Shown: positions 24,871-33,083 of the stretch, piece by piece
Layout of the letters: each line of letters opens with the position of its first letter
How positions within the stretch are numbered: the first letter of the stretch is position 1
NCBI RefSeq assembly: GCF_013256625.1
Contig: NZ_CP053908.1
Location: 1,488,001 to 1,552,000, forward strand
Length of the DNA stretch: 64,000 nt
Reading direction: 5' to 3'
Origin: Hymenobacter sp. BRD128
GTDB lineage: Bacteria > Bacteroidota > Bacteroidia > Cytophagales > Hymenobacteraceae
The notes under the pieces: model-generated
Seen by the model: the letters and a program-made list of their open reading frames with translations, nothing else
What the model was told of the DNA's origin: nothing
Databases searched by the model: none
Translations under genes and position numbers: made by a program

Positions 24871-24925
24871 GGAGTTAGGAGCTGGCCGAACAGTCAACTC
24901 TTAACTTTTAACTTATCCTAACTCC
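24871..24925. repeat. Short inverted repeat with TTAACTT-like heptamers
   Basis: GGAGTTAGGA (24871-24880) and its complement (24916-24925) face each other across a spacer with repeated TTAACT(C/T/T) heptamers. It lies between the IS element and the 3' end of the TamL-like gene and may act as a weak transcript end. Confidence 0.55.
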
Positions 24926-27787
24926 TTAGAATGGGTAGCCCAGGCCCACGTTCACCACCGTCTGGTTGTCTACGTGGCGCAGGGCATTTTGCAGGCGCCA
25001 GGGCGCGGCCGTTTCGGTGGGGTCGTAGACTTTGGTGGCGATGTCGAAGCGCAGAATGAGGAAAGTAAAATCCATGCGCAGGCCAAAGCCCGAGCCCACG
25101 GCAAACTGCTTGTAGAAGCGGTCGAACAGGAACTCGGCGCCCGGCCGGTTGGTATCGGGCTGCAAGGCCCAGACGTTGCCAAAATCGGTGAAGAGCGCGC
25201 CCTTGAGAAACGAATAAATCGGAAACCGGTATTCGAGCGAGCCTTCGAGCAGCACCTCGCCGGGCTGCTCGGTGTAGTAGTCGCGGTTGCCGTTGGGTAG
25301 ACGCGTAGCGTAGGAGCCGGTGCCGAGGCGGCGCGGACTCCAGGCGCGCACGCTGTTGGAGCCGCCCGCAAACAGGTACTTATCGTAGGGCAGGATGTAC
25401 CCGTAGGTGGCCGGCTGGCCCGGCAGCGGGCTAGGGTCGAGGCTTTGAGTCAGGGCGTGGGCCACCCCGCCGTTGAGGCGCCAGGCCAGGTAGGTGAGGG
25501 GCGACAGCTTGTAGTAGCGGCGATAATCAACCGTCAGCTTGGCAAAGTTGTAGACCGAGAGCCCGGTGTCTTTAAACCACTGCTCGTTGCGGTACACCCC
25601 GCGCGTGAGGCCCCCCAGCTCGGCAAAAATGCGCAGAAAATGCGCGTTGCGCGTCTGGTTGAGGTCGTTGGAATTGTAGAGCGAGGTGAAGCTGAAACTG
25701 GGCTCGTAGATGGGCAAAAACGAGCGGTAGAGCGGGCTGCCCTGGTTAACGCGCAAGTCGGTCAGGCGGCGCTGGTAAAACTCGCTGATGTTTCGGGTGC
25801 GCACCAGGCCCAGGTCGATGGGCGTGAAGATATACTGCTGATAGCCCGAGGCTTGCCAGAGGTAGTCGAACGTAAACTCGGTATTGCTGCGGATGTAATA
25901 ATTGGTGTTGGTGTAGGTAGTCGAGAGGGCTAGCCGCGTGCGGGGCTGGTCGTTGCGCAAAAAATTACCCAGGTGAAAGGGCGTCAGAAACTGGGGCAGT
26001 ACCAGGGCGGCCGTCACGCCGTACTGCACGGTGTAGGTGGCGGCGGTGGTGTTGCCACTGTCGCCGAGCTGGGTTAGCTGGCCCTCCACGCCGGCCCGGC
26101 CGCTGAGCTCCAGCACCTCGGCCCCGCCGAAGGGGTTGCGCCACTTCAGGCGCAGGTTGGCAAACGGCCCCACCAGGCCCGCCACGTAGGTACCGCCAAA
26201 TTCGGTAGTTTCGGAAAAGCGCGGGCTGGGCGAGGTCGTGACGATGGCGTCGAGGTAGTTGGCCGTGCGTCGGGGGGCGGTTGTGCCCGGCCGCAGCGTC
26301 TGGCTGCTGTCGGCGGTTCCGGCTTCGGCCGGGCTGCTGAGCCCCACCTTGCGGTAGCTCACGGTATTAAACCGGAACATGTCGAGGTTAGACAGCTGGC
26401 GCTGGGTGCGCTGGGTGCGGGTCTGGCTGTAAAGCTGCCCCGGCCGCACGCTTATCTGCCGGGCCAGGATGGTGGGGCTGATGGGCAGCGGCCCCCGACT
26501 CGAAAAAATAAGCGAGTCGAGCCGCACCGTATCGCGCGGAATGGCCCGGCGGCCGGCCCGGCGCAGCCGCCGCGCGCTCAGCGAGTCGGCCACGGCCGCC
26601 GGCGTCACACCGGCCGGCATGTTGGCCGTCGAGATGCGCCCCGACCCCGGCGCGCGGCCCGTGAGGCTGGTAGTGTCGGCCGGGGCTAGCCCGCGGGCGC
26701 GGCGGTTGGTCAGCCCCGGCCGCGTGGTATCGCCCGACGCCAGGCGCAGGGCGCGGGCCTGGTTGACGTCGGTGAGCACCGTGACGCGGCGCAGGCGGTA
26801 GGCGCGGTGGCCGCCGGGCGGGCTGGCAATGAGCAAGCGCAGGCGCACCTGGTTTTTCTCGAAGCTGGTGTCGGCTTCCAGCGTAATATACTGCGCGCGA
26901 AAATCATAGTAGCCCGCGTTCTTGAGCAAGGTTTCGAGGCGCTGCCGCTCCTGGCCGATGAGGTCTTCGTTGTAGGCCGCCCCCACGTGCAGCAGCGTGG
27001 CTGCCTGCGCGCCGTTCACTACCCGGGCCACGCCCGTGTCGGGGATGCTGCGCGTGAGTTGACTCAGCCTGAAGCCTTTGCCCTCGCGCACCTGGTAGGT
27101 AACCGTGACGAGCCGGTGCAGGCGCCCGCCCGCCGAGTCGCGCAAGGGGGCGTAGGGCAGCGGCTTGCGCAGCCCTAGCCCGCGCATCGTGCGGGCAATA
27201 ATAGTTGGCTTCGAGCGGGCCGAGTCGGTAAACGTGGCTGTGGCTCGGAAATAGCCCTGCGAGCGCAAATAAGTGGTAAGCTGCTCCACGGTGCGCTGGC
27301 TCAGGCTCGGGTCGTAGATGACCGGCGGCTCGCCCAGGCGCATGAGCGAGTTGCCTTTTTCGAGGGCCGTGCGCTTGCGGGCCAGGCGGCGGTCGCGGCG
27401 GGCCAGCAGCTTGCCGCTGCGCGCTGAGTCGCCCTGGGCCGAGGCTAGCCGGCCAGCGTATTTCTGCTTGATATTCGCAATCTTCCGCTCAATGCGGGTC
27501 GAGTCGTAAAACGAGTGCCCAAACTGGTACACCGCCAGCTTCGGAATGGGAATGGTGCGGTTGGGCTTTTGCTGCACCAGCGTGAGCAGGCGTTCCTGCT
27601 GGGGCGTCGTCAGGCCCTCGCTCTGCATCACTACTTTGGTGAGCAGGCGCTGCTTGGGCTGCAACAGGCGCAGCGGCGAGCAGCCCACGGCCACCAGCAG
27701 CACCGCCAGCCCAAGCAGCAGCCCGGCCGCCGCCGCGCGGGGGCCGAAGCGCGGCCGGTCGTTACTTTGTTGTTCTAATGGTTTCAA
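24926..27787 (-). CDS. TamL-like BamA/TamA-family outer membrane assembly lipoprotein
   Basis: TamL is the lipidated Bacteroidota version of TamA, which works with TamB in outer membrane biogenesis. The 953 residues begin with a hydrophobic signal ending in the lipobox VAVGC (Cys about 36). Residues about 45-330 form POTRA-like domains (TVEQLTTYLRSQGYFRATATF; NEDLIGQERQRLETLLKNAGYYDF), about 330-430 a variable linker, and about 500-953 the Omp85 barrel, ending in the insertion signal GLGYPF. The only start available is TTG at 27787, because a TAG stop precedes it closely. It therefore overlaps by 10 bp the start of the divergent trmH gene. The tamL-trmH pairing itself is, as I recall, common in this phylum. 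A tamB gene is not in the window. Confidence 0.85.
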   Translation of the reverse strand: MKPLEQQSNDRPRFGPRAAAAGLLLGLAVLLVAVGCSPLRLLQPKQRLLTKVVMQSEGLTTPQQERLLTLVQQKPNRTIPIPKLAVYQFGHSFYDSTRIERKIANIKQKYAGRLASAQGDSARSGKLLARRDRRLARKRTALEKGNSLMRLGEPPVIYDPSLSQRTVEQLTTYLRSQGYFRATATFTDSARSKPTIIARTMRGLGLRKPLPYAPLRDSAGGRLHRLVTVTYQVREGKGFRLSQLTRSIPDTGVARVVNGAQAATLLHVGAAYNEDLIGQERQRLETLLKNAGYYDFRAQYITLEADTSFEKNQVRLRLLIASPPGGHRAYRLRRVTVLTDVNQARALRLASGDTTRPGLTNRRARGLAPADTTSLTGRAPGSGRISTANMPAGVTPAAVADSLSARRLRRAGRRAIPRDTVRLDSLIFSSRGPLPISPTILARQISVRPGQLYSQTRTQRTQRQLSNLDMFRFNTVSYRKVGLSSPAEAGTADSSQTLRPGTTAPRRTANYLDAIVTTSPSPRFSETTEFGGTYVAGLVGPFANLRLKWRNPFGGAEVLELSGRAGVEGQLTQLGDSGNTTAATYTVQYGVTAALVLPQFLTPFHLGNFLRNDQPRTRLALSTTYTNTNYYIRSNTEFTFDYLWQASGYQQYIFTPIDLGLVRTRNISEFYQRRLTDLRVNQGSPLYRSFLPIYEPSFSFTSLYNSNDLNQTRNAHFLRIFAELGGLTRGVYRNEQWFKDTGLSVYNFAKLTVDYRRYYKLSPLTYLAWRLNGGVAHALTQSLDPSPLPGQPATYGYILPYDKYLFAGGSNSVRAWSPRRLGTGSYATRLPNGNRDYYTEQPGEVLLEGSLEYRFPIYSFLKGALFTDFGNVWALQPDTNRPGAEFLFDRFYKQFAVGSGFGLRMDFTFLILRFDIATKVYDPTETAAPWRLQNALRHVDNQTVVNVGLGYPF

Positions 27788-28533
27788 AAGCCCTCGCTAA
27801 ATACATCCGGTCGCTGCACCAGCGCAAATATCGGCAGCGCCACGCCGCCTTCCTGGTCGAAGGTGCCAAAAGTGTGCTAGAACTGCTCGGCTCCGGCCTC
27901 GAAATCGAGCATTTGCTCGCCACGCCGGCCTTCGCTCCGCAGCTGGCTGGCCCCCGCGCCCTGCCCGTGCAGCTCGCCACCGAAGACGAGCTAGCCCAGC
28001 TCGGCACGCTGCAAACCAACGCCGCCGCGCTGGCCGTAGTGCGCCGCCCGCCCGAAAGCGAGCTGCCGCTAGCCCTGCCCGCCCGCCGCCTCGTGCTGGC
28101 CCTCGACAACGTGGCCGACCCCGGCAACCTCGGCACGCTCTGGCGCCTGGCCGACTGGTACGGCCTGCCCGGCGTGGTGCTGAGCGAAAATTGCGCCGAC
28201 CCTTTCAACCCCAAAGCCGTGGCCGCCAGCATGGGCGCCTTCGGCCGCGTGCCGGTGTGGGCCGACGTAAACCTGGCCGCCTGGCTTTCAGGTATGCCTA
28301 CAAGCATCGGTATTTACGGCGCTGATTTAGAAGGTGATAATGTGCACAAGCTGCACCTGCAGCCGGCCGGTGTGCTCGTCATGGGCAGCGAGAGCCATGG
28401 CCTCAGCCCCGCCGTAGCGGCTAGCCTTACGCAGCGCCTGCACATCCCGCACGGCCCCGGCGGCCGCGCCGAAAGCCTGAACGTAGCCGTGTCGGCCGCG
28501 ATTTTGCTGGATAATTTTTTTCGCAACGAGTAA
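27778..28533 (+). CDS. TrmH/SpoU-family RNA 2'-O-methyltransferase
   Basis: This SPOUT-class enzyme methylates ribose in rRNA or tRNA using S-adenosylmethionine. Residues about 1-95 form the substrate-binding domain (YIRSLHQRKYRQRHAAFLVEGAKSVLELL), and about 100-251 the knotted methyltransferase domain. Motif 1 is LVLALDNVADPGNLGTLWRLADWYG, motif 2 is GVLVMGSESHGLSP, and motif 3 is IPHGPGGRAESLNVAVSAAILL. The conserved Asn, Glu and Asn/Ser are present. The 251-residue length is normal. The start at 27778 is fixed by the conserved N-terminus and overlaps the 5' end of tamL on the other strand. A REP-like hairpin follows the gene. The target nucleotide cannot be predicted. Confidence 0.92.
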   Translation: MVSKALAKYIRSLHQRKYRQRHAAFLVEGAKSVLELLGSGLEIEHLLATPAFAPQLAGPRALPVQLATEDELAQLGTLQTNAAALAVVRRPPESELPLALPARRLVLALDNVADPGNLGTLWRLADWYGLPGVVLSENCADPFNPKAVAASMGAFGRVPVWADVNLAAWLSGMPTSIGIYGADLEGDNVHKLHLQPAGVLVMGSESHGLSPAVAASLTQRLHIPHGPGGRAESLNVAVSAAILLDNFFRNE

Positions 28534-28551
28534 TAGCACAAATCCAAAAAA

Positions 28552-28632
28552 CGTCACGCTGAACTTGTCGAAGCATCTCTACTGTATCGCTGAGCGACAC
28601 GGTGAAAATGCTTCAATAAGCTCAGCATGACG
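28552..28632. repeat. REP-like palindromic element, copy A
   Basis: This is the shortest (81 bp) of four related palindromes in the window. It begins CGTCACGCTGAACTTGTCGA, and its end is the near complement (AGCTCAGCATGACG). It sits between the convergent ends of trmH and the barrel-protein gene at 28653. Confidence 0.85.
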
Positions 28633-28652
28633 CGCTGGTTGGCGCAATCCCG

Positions 28653-29798
28653 CTATTGCAGCAGGCGCAGGCCGAAGCTCAGCGTCTGGGCCTGCAGGCC
28701 CTGGCCGGCGCGGAAGAGTGGGTTGAGATTATATTTTGCAAAGAAGGTTAGCGACCCGAAGCCGATGACCCCTTGCAGGCCGTACTGCCAGTCGTTGAGG
28801 TTATACGGGCCGTAGTCTTTGTCCTTGTAAGTCGTGTTTTCCTCGAAGTACTTGAGCTTGGTCCAGCTAGCCAGGCGGTAGCCCACGAAGCCGCCCGCGC
28901 CCAGGCGAAAGTGGCTGTGGCCGTGCGGATTGAGTTGCAACATCAGCGGCACGGTGAGGGTCGAGGTCGCCAGCTTGGTTTTCTGGTACTGCCGGCCGTT
29001 GGTTTCGAGCACCACGCTGGTCAGGCCGTTCTGGTTCACCCACTTGTGGTTGCCTTCAAGCATGTAGTTGTTAAAGGCAAACTCGGGGCCGACCTTTAAA
29101 TAAAGCGGGCTGCGCCGCCCGCCCAGCCGCTGCTTAAAGTTGAGGCCGATATTGACGTAGCGCGAGCCGCCGGTGCGCAGGTCGAGCGGGCTGGTCGGCG
29201 TCTGGCCGGCCGGCGTTACGCGGTCAATACGGTTGTTAACGAGCGCATTAAGCCCCAGGTCAAATATCACGTCGGTCGAAGACGACTTGCGGTCCCAGCG
29301 CGCCTCGCGCAGCGAGTCGCGGTAAGCCTGGCGGTCGGGGCGGCTGGCCGCGGCGCGGGGCTGGTCGTTGGTTTTGCCATCAATGTTAACAACGACGCCG
29401 AATTTCTTTTCCAGCAGCACCTCTACCTTGTTGCTAGGGCCATAGGCGCTGCCCGACTGCTTGCGGGTGGTGATGCGGATTTCCTCGGGCAGGCCCTGGT
29501 CGGGCTGGTCCTGGTTGGGGTGAAACACGGTGGTCAGGCGCTCGGTATCAGCCGCTTTCGTGGCGGCATCGGCCCGCCGGATGTAGCCATCGAGCCGCGC
29601 CACCAGCGAGTCGAGGTGGTACTGCGGCAGCTGGCGCAGCTGCTGCGCGTCGCGCACCACCAGCGTCAGCACGGCCTTATTGGGAAGGCGCACCACGATG
29701 GTGTCGGCGGGCGGCGGGCCCAGCGTGCGGGCCTGGGTACTAAACGAAGCGGCGGCGAGCAGGGCGGCCAGCGCGGCAGAAAAAAGGGAAGATTGCAT
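28653..29798 (-). CDS. Outer membrane beta-barrel protein of unknown function
   Basis: The protein has 381 residues. A signal peptide (about 1-23, cleaved after STQA) is followed by a charged helical region (about 35-175) containing LPQYHLDSLVARLDGYIRRAD and EVLLEKKFGVVVNIDG. A C-terminal set of amphipathic strands follows (about 180-381), with SRYVNIGLNFKQRLG, SPLYLKVGPEFAFNNYML and FRLGAGGFVGYRLASW. The last strand ends LSFGLRLLQ. This resembles the PorT-like outer membrane barrel group, but I cannot name a family member. It is the third gene of a minus-strand set after an ECF sigma factor and a membrane-bound anti-sigma-like protein, so it may be a target or a co-regulated partner of that system. 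Confidence 0.75.
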   Translation of the reverse strand: MQSSLFSAALAALLAAASFSTQARTLGPPPADTIVVRLPNKAVLTLVVRDAQQLRQLPQYHLDSLVARLDGYIRRADAATKAADTERLTTVFHPNQDQPDQGLPEEIRITTRKQSGSAYGPSNKVEVLLEKKFGVVVNIDGKTNDQPRAAASRPDRQAYRDSLREARWDRKSSSTDVIFDLGLNALVNNRIDRVTPAGQTPTSPLDLRTGGSRYVNIGLNFKQRLGGRRSPLYLKVGPEFAFNNYMLEGNHKWVNQNGLTSVVLETNGRQYQKTKLATSTLTVPLMLQLNPHGHSHFRLGAGGFVGYRLASWTKLKYFEENTTYKDKDYGPYNLNDWQYGLQGVIGFGSLTFFAKYNLNPLFRAGQGLQAQTLSFGLRLLQ

Positions 29799-29889
29799 GG
29801 TTGAAGGCGTTGCGAAAGGATTGTGAAAGAGAAGCCTGCCTCGTGCGAAGGCAGAAATACAGGATGCTATTCGGCTAGGGGATAAGAGC

Positions 29890-30858
29890 TTATAGCTGAA
29901 CGGTTTTGCTCAGTGTGCGGCCCCCGAGGTGGGCCTGCACCGTCACGGTTTCGGGCAGGCCGGTGGCCTCGGCCAGGCTCACCGGCTCGCCGTGCACCAG
30001 GTGGTCGGCCTGGCGCAGCAGGCCTCCTAGCCGCAGCCGGGGCCGGCGGGTGGGGGCCGGCTCGGCCGCCGCTATAACCGGTGCAGCGGCCGGCTGGCTC
30101 GGCTCGGGGCCGCGCCGCACTTCGACCTCGACTATCTCGGGCTGGGAAGCCATGGCGACGGCCACTACCGGCGGGCGCTGGTCAGAAGCCGGCGCAACGG
30201 CTAGCGCTTCGGCCGAAGCAGCCGGAGACTTACTAGCCGGGCTATTCCGCCGCCCGGTGGTGGCCAGCTGGCCTGTTGCCGCGTCCGGCTGCTGAACGCG
30301 GCCAGCCTCCCGGAGCGCAGCGGCGGCGCGGCGCGGCCGGGTAGCGGCGGCTATCGAGGGGCTAGATGAAGAAGCGGTTGCGGCCGTTGCCTGCGCAAAG
30401 AAATTTTTCCGGTTTTTTTCTTTTGCGGCAGCGACATTGTTGGCAATGCTTTGGTCATTCAGCGGTTGGGCTAGGGTATGGGTGGCCACTTGAGGAGCCC
30501 CGGCCGGGGTTTTAGTAGTCGGAAGCGAGCTGGCTAGCCCACCTCCGGCTTGGTTCAAATAGCCACCGCGCCACAGGCCGCCGGCCAGCAGCGTGAGCAG
30601 CAGCACGGCCGCCGCCGAAAGCTGCCACCAGGCTACCCGCCGGCGCTTAGGCTGCGGGTGCAGGTGCTCGTCTTCCAGGCGCTCCCACAACTCGCGGCGG
30701 GGCTGGGAAGCGTGGCTTCCCAGCCCCGTGCGGAAGTGGGCGTCGAGGCGCTCGGCCGCGGCCAGCTCGGCTAGCCGGTGCTGCAGGTCCTCGCCGGGCG
30801 GCGTGGCGTGCTGGCCCAGCTGCTGGCGAAAAAGGTCATCAAGGTTATCAGAAGGCAT
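29890..30858 (-). CDS. Probable membrane anti-sigma-like protein
   Basis: I recognise this by context and architecture, not by a firm family match. The N-terminal cytoplasmic part (about 1-75) is helical with a repeated pattern (DNLDDLFRQQLGQHATPPGEDLQHRLAE; LDAHFRTGLGSHASQPRRELWERLEDE). One membrane helix follows (about 80-100, WWQLSAAAVLLLTLLAGGLW). The rest (about 105-322) is a low-complexity Ala/Pro/Ser periplasmic domain. The ATG at 30858 lies 13 bp after the stop codon of the ECF sigma gene, and such sigma/anti-sigma pairs are standard. I therefore infer that it holds the sigma factor at the membrane. No zinc-finger HxxxCxxC motif of the ZAS type is visible, so it is a different anti-sigma type or a structural partner. 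Confidence 0.65.
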   Translation of the reverse strand: MPSDNLDDLFRQQLGQHATPPGEDLQHRLAELAAAERLDAHFRTGLGSHASQPRRELWERLEDEHLHPQPKRRRVAWWQLSAAAVLLLTLLAGGLWRGGYLNQAGGGLASSLPTTKTPAGAPQVATHTLAQPLNDQSIANNVAAAKEKNRKNFFAQATAATASSSSPSIAAATRPRRAAAALREAGRVQQPDAATGQLATTGRRNSPASKSPAASAEALAVAPASDQRPPVVAVAMASQPEIVEVEVRRGPEPSQPAAAPVIAAAEPAPTRRPRLRLGGLLRQADHLVHGEPVSLAEATGLPETVTVQAHLGGRTLSKTVQL

Positions 30859-30871
30859 AGCGGATAGCAAA

Positions 30872-31407
30872 TTAAGAAGCCATAACTACGTGTAGCCGCC
30901 GCTGCAGCAGGGCCCGCGCCTTGCTAAGCTGCGACTTGCTGGTGCCCTCCGTGATGCCGAGCGCTTCCGCAATCTCGGGGTGCGAGTAGCCCTCGATGGC
31001 GTAGAGGTTGAACACCGTGCGGTAGCCGGTGGGCAGGCTTTGCAGCAGGGCCAGCAGCTCGTCGGCCTGCAGCTGGGTATCGGCGGTGGCGGGGTGGCGG
31101 CCAGGTTTTCGGGTTGGGCAAAGTCCTCGAAGGAAAGGTGCAGCGGCTCGCGGCGGCGCAGCTCCATCAGGGCCTGATTCACCATAATGCACCGAATCCA
31201 GCCCTCAAACGAGCCTTCCTGCCGAAACGTGGGCAGCGCCTGGAACACCTTGGCGAAGCCCAGCAGCAGGGCCTCCTCGGCGTCTTCCTGCCGTTTCAAA
31301 TAGCGGCGGCACACCGTCAGCATCAGCCCCGCAAACTGGTCGTAGAGCTGGTGCTGGGCACGGGGCTCGCCCCGCAGGCAGGCGGCGATAAGGTCGGGCT
31401 CAGTCAC
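30872..31407 (-). pseudogene. ECF-type RNA polymerase sigma factor, frameshifted
   Basis: This is an extracytoplasmic-function sigma-70 factor of about 178 residues. Region 2 (about 5-85) contains LYDQFAGLMLTVCRRYLKRQEDAEEALLLGFAKVFQALPTF and FEGWIRCIMVNQALMELRRR. Region 4 (about 120-178) contains LPTGYRTVFNLYAIEGYSHPEIAEALGITEGTSKSQLSKARALL, a typical helix-turn-helix. The frame breaks in the linker between the two, at a run of four G (31091-31094 on the plus strand). One added base gives the smooth linker NLAATPATADTQLQADELL. It is one of nine similar lesions, so the gene is probably functional. It heads the set sigma, anti-sigma-like, barrel protein. Confidence 0.85.
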
Positions 31408-31469
31408 GAGAAAGGGTAGTAGTAAGGCAGTGGCTAGGGGTAGTTGGGGCGGTAGATGCCGGGCAGGGG

Positions 31470-32366
31470 CTAGCGGTTGCCTAGCGCGAATGAATTTTGC
31501 AAAGAAAAAGCCCCGCCGGTGGGGCGGGGCAGTTCGCTATTTAGCGTAAATGATTGGTTTGTCAGAGTCTTTATATCAGAGTCTTTATAACCGTAGAAAG
31601 CGCCGTACTGTGCTTTCGCTTTGCGCTGAGTCAGCGCCGAATCTAGGACCAATCCGCTGGGGCGGACTTCGTAATAGAGCGTTGGAATATACATCCGTCG
31701 GCGGCCCCGCGTATCCTCCCACTGCTCTCCCCAACTATAAAATCCGGAAAATTCGGCCCGGCCGTCATGGTCAACATCGCGCGCCGGCCCGTCAAACGTA
31801 AGGAGCGTATCAATATGAGCAACCCGGTCAGGCTCAATAAAAAAGCGCCGCGCCAATGCCTTCAGGGGGCGGTTATCATAGGCTATTAACAACTCGCCCC
31901 GGCCTGGCCCGGTTGGTATCCAGAGCGGGTAGAGGTGGCGGGCCAGCGGTTCCAACACGGACAGGTCGTAGGCTAGCCCATCGGTGGTATCACGGTAGAT
32001 TTCTTTACCTGACTGCCGAATGGTAAACGCTATTTTTATGTCGCCTGGGTCACCCACTATGGCGGTATCGGCTCGGGGAATGCTATGGTAGCCGACTACC
32101 AGGCCCGGGGCCAATGTAGTGTCATCGGCAAATGCCAGGTTGTGCAACGAAGGCACATCACCAGAGGGCGTTGGCTCTGTCGAAAGCCGTGTATCTTGGT
32201 TGGTAGCAGGGAGGATAGGAGTCGGCCTAGCGGTGAGAGGAGGTCGGTTTTTAACGCTGGCAGAAGGATGCGTAGACGTAGGTGTGCTATTGCAAGCCGT
32301 GAGCGTGCCCAGTGCGACAGCCGCTAAATACCTGCCTAAGCAACTCCTTAGAGAGGGAACTAGCAT
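31470..32366 (-). CDS. Hypothetical lipoprotein with shifted C-terminus
   Basis: I do not recognise the family. The N-terminus is a lipoprotein signal with lipobox LTAC (Cys about 25), then a Thr/Pro/Ser-rich tether (about 26-70) and a folded domain (about 75-280) with KIAFTIRQSGKEIYRDTTDG and DVDHDGRAEFSGFYSWG. The last resembles an FG-GAP or calcium-binding DxDxDGxxE loop. The C-terminus is abnormal. A perfect 14-bp tandem duplication (31562-31589) shifts the frame, so the protein now ends about 20 codons further on, reading through a terminator hairpin. Without the duplication the frame would end KDSDKPIIYAK at a TAG (31537-31539) just before that hairpin, which I take as the ancestral end. 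It may still be functional with an altered tail. Confidence 0.65.
   Translation of the reverse strand: MLVPSLRSCLGRYLAAVALGTLTACNSTPTSTHPSASVKNRPPLTARPTPILPATNQDTRLSTEPTPSGDVPSLHNLAFADDTTLAPGLVVGYHSIPRADTAIVGDPGDIKIAFTIRQSGKEIYRDTTDGLAYDLSVLEPLARHLYPLWIPTGPGRGELLIAYDNRPLKALARRFFIEPDRVAHIDTLLTFDGPARDVDHDGRAEFSGFYSWGEQWEDTRGRRRMYIPTLYYEVRPSGLVLDSALTQRKAKAQYGAFYGYKDSDIKTLTNQSFTLNSELPRPTGGAFSLQNSFALGNR
31501..31530 (-). terminator. Rho-independent terminator now inside a coding frame
   Basis: On the minus strand an 8-bp GC stem (31523-31530 with 31510-31517) is followed by a T-rich tail (31501-31509). It lies just after the ancestral stop of the lipoprotein gene but is now translated, because of the 14-bp duplication upstream. 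Confidence 0.8.
31562..31589. repeat. 14-bp perfect tandem duplication in a lipoprotein gene
   Basis: Two adjacent copies of TCAGAGTCTTTATA (31562-31575 and 31576-31589). Since 14 is not a multiple of three it shifts the reading frame of the gene at 31470-32366 near its 3' end. Confidence 0.9.
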
Positions 32367-32432
32367 TTTATTACTAGAATAAAGCTTTAAATAAGCTAAA
32401 ATACTGGCTGACGAAGTGCTGAACTTGTCTTG

Positions 32433-32921
32433 TCACGGCCGCCACCGAAATGACTGATTATCAATGGCGCGCATAGTGCACAAAATGCCATCCAAGTGGT
32501 CGCACTCGTGTTGCACTAGCTCGGCTACAGCGCCCTGCACGGCCCAGCGCCGCGGCTGCCACTGCGCGTCGCGGTAGGTCACGGTCAAGGACTCGTGGCG
32601 CCGCACGCGCACCAGCAGGTTGGGGAAGCACATGCAGTCGTCCCAGAGCGCAAACATCGCCGCGCTCAACTCGCTCAGCTCGGGGTTGAGCAGCACGTGG
32701 GGCTGGCCGTCGAGGTGCAGGTACACCAGGCGCTTCATGATGCCGAGCTGCGGGGCCGCAATACCGCGCCCGAAGTGGTATTTCGCGCGCACTTCCTGCA
32801 TCACATTATGCAAATCGGCTACCCAGCCGGCCACCAGGGGCAGGTCGGCCTCGGCCACCGGTGCGCAGACTTCGTAGAGGCGCGGGTCGCCGAGTAATAC
32901 CAGGTCGGCCAGGGTTTTCAT
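32433..32921 (-). CDS. Peptide deformylase family protein, atypical
   Basis: Peptide deformylase removes the N-formyl group from new proteins. The ATG at 32921 starts MKTLADLVLLGDPRLYEVCAPV, the normal family beginning, while an upstream extension only reads into a repeat. Motif 1 is GIAAPQLG. Motif 3 is QHECDHLDGIL, with both metal histidines and the catalytic Glu. Motif 2, normally EGCLS, is here DDCMCFPN: the metal-binding Cys is kept but its neighbours differ. At 162 residues it is slightly short. These changes suggest a secondary deformylase-like enzyme and not the essential housekeeping copy, though it could still be active. It lies alone, with a REP-like element 48 bp upstream. Confidence 0.88.
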   Translation of the reverse strand: MKTLADLVLLGDPRLYEVCAPVAEADLPLVAGWVADLHNVMQEVRAKYHFGRGIAAPQLGIMKRLVYLHLDGQPHVLLNPELSELSAAMFALWDDCMCFPNLLVRVRRHESLTVTYRDAQWQPRRWAVQGAVAELVQHECDHLDGILCTMRAIDNQSFRWRP

Positions 32922-32968
32922 AGAAAGTAGAAAATGAACGGAGGAAATTAAATTAAAATGGAGCTGAA

Positions 32969-33062
32969 CGTCATGCCGAGCCCGGCGAAGCATCTCGCTC
33001 GCATCGCTAGGGTACTATCCTACACGATTCGGGCGAGATGCTTCGCCGGGCTCCGCATGACG
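32969..33062. repeat. REP-like palindromic element, copy B
   Basis: This 94-bp palindrome has ends CGTCATGCCGAG and CTCCGCATGACG, with long complementary arms around GAAGCATCTCGC. It lies between the deformylase start and the end of the S9 peptidase gene. Confidence 0.9.
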
Positions 33063-33083
33063 AAAATAAATTTCTGACAGCCG

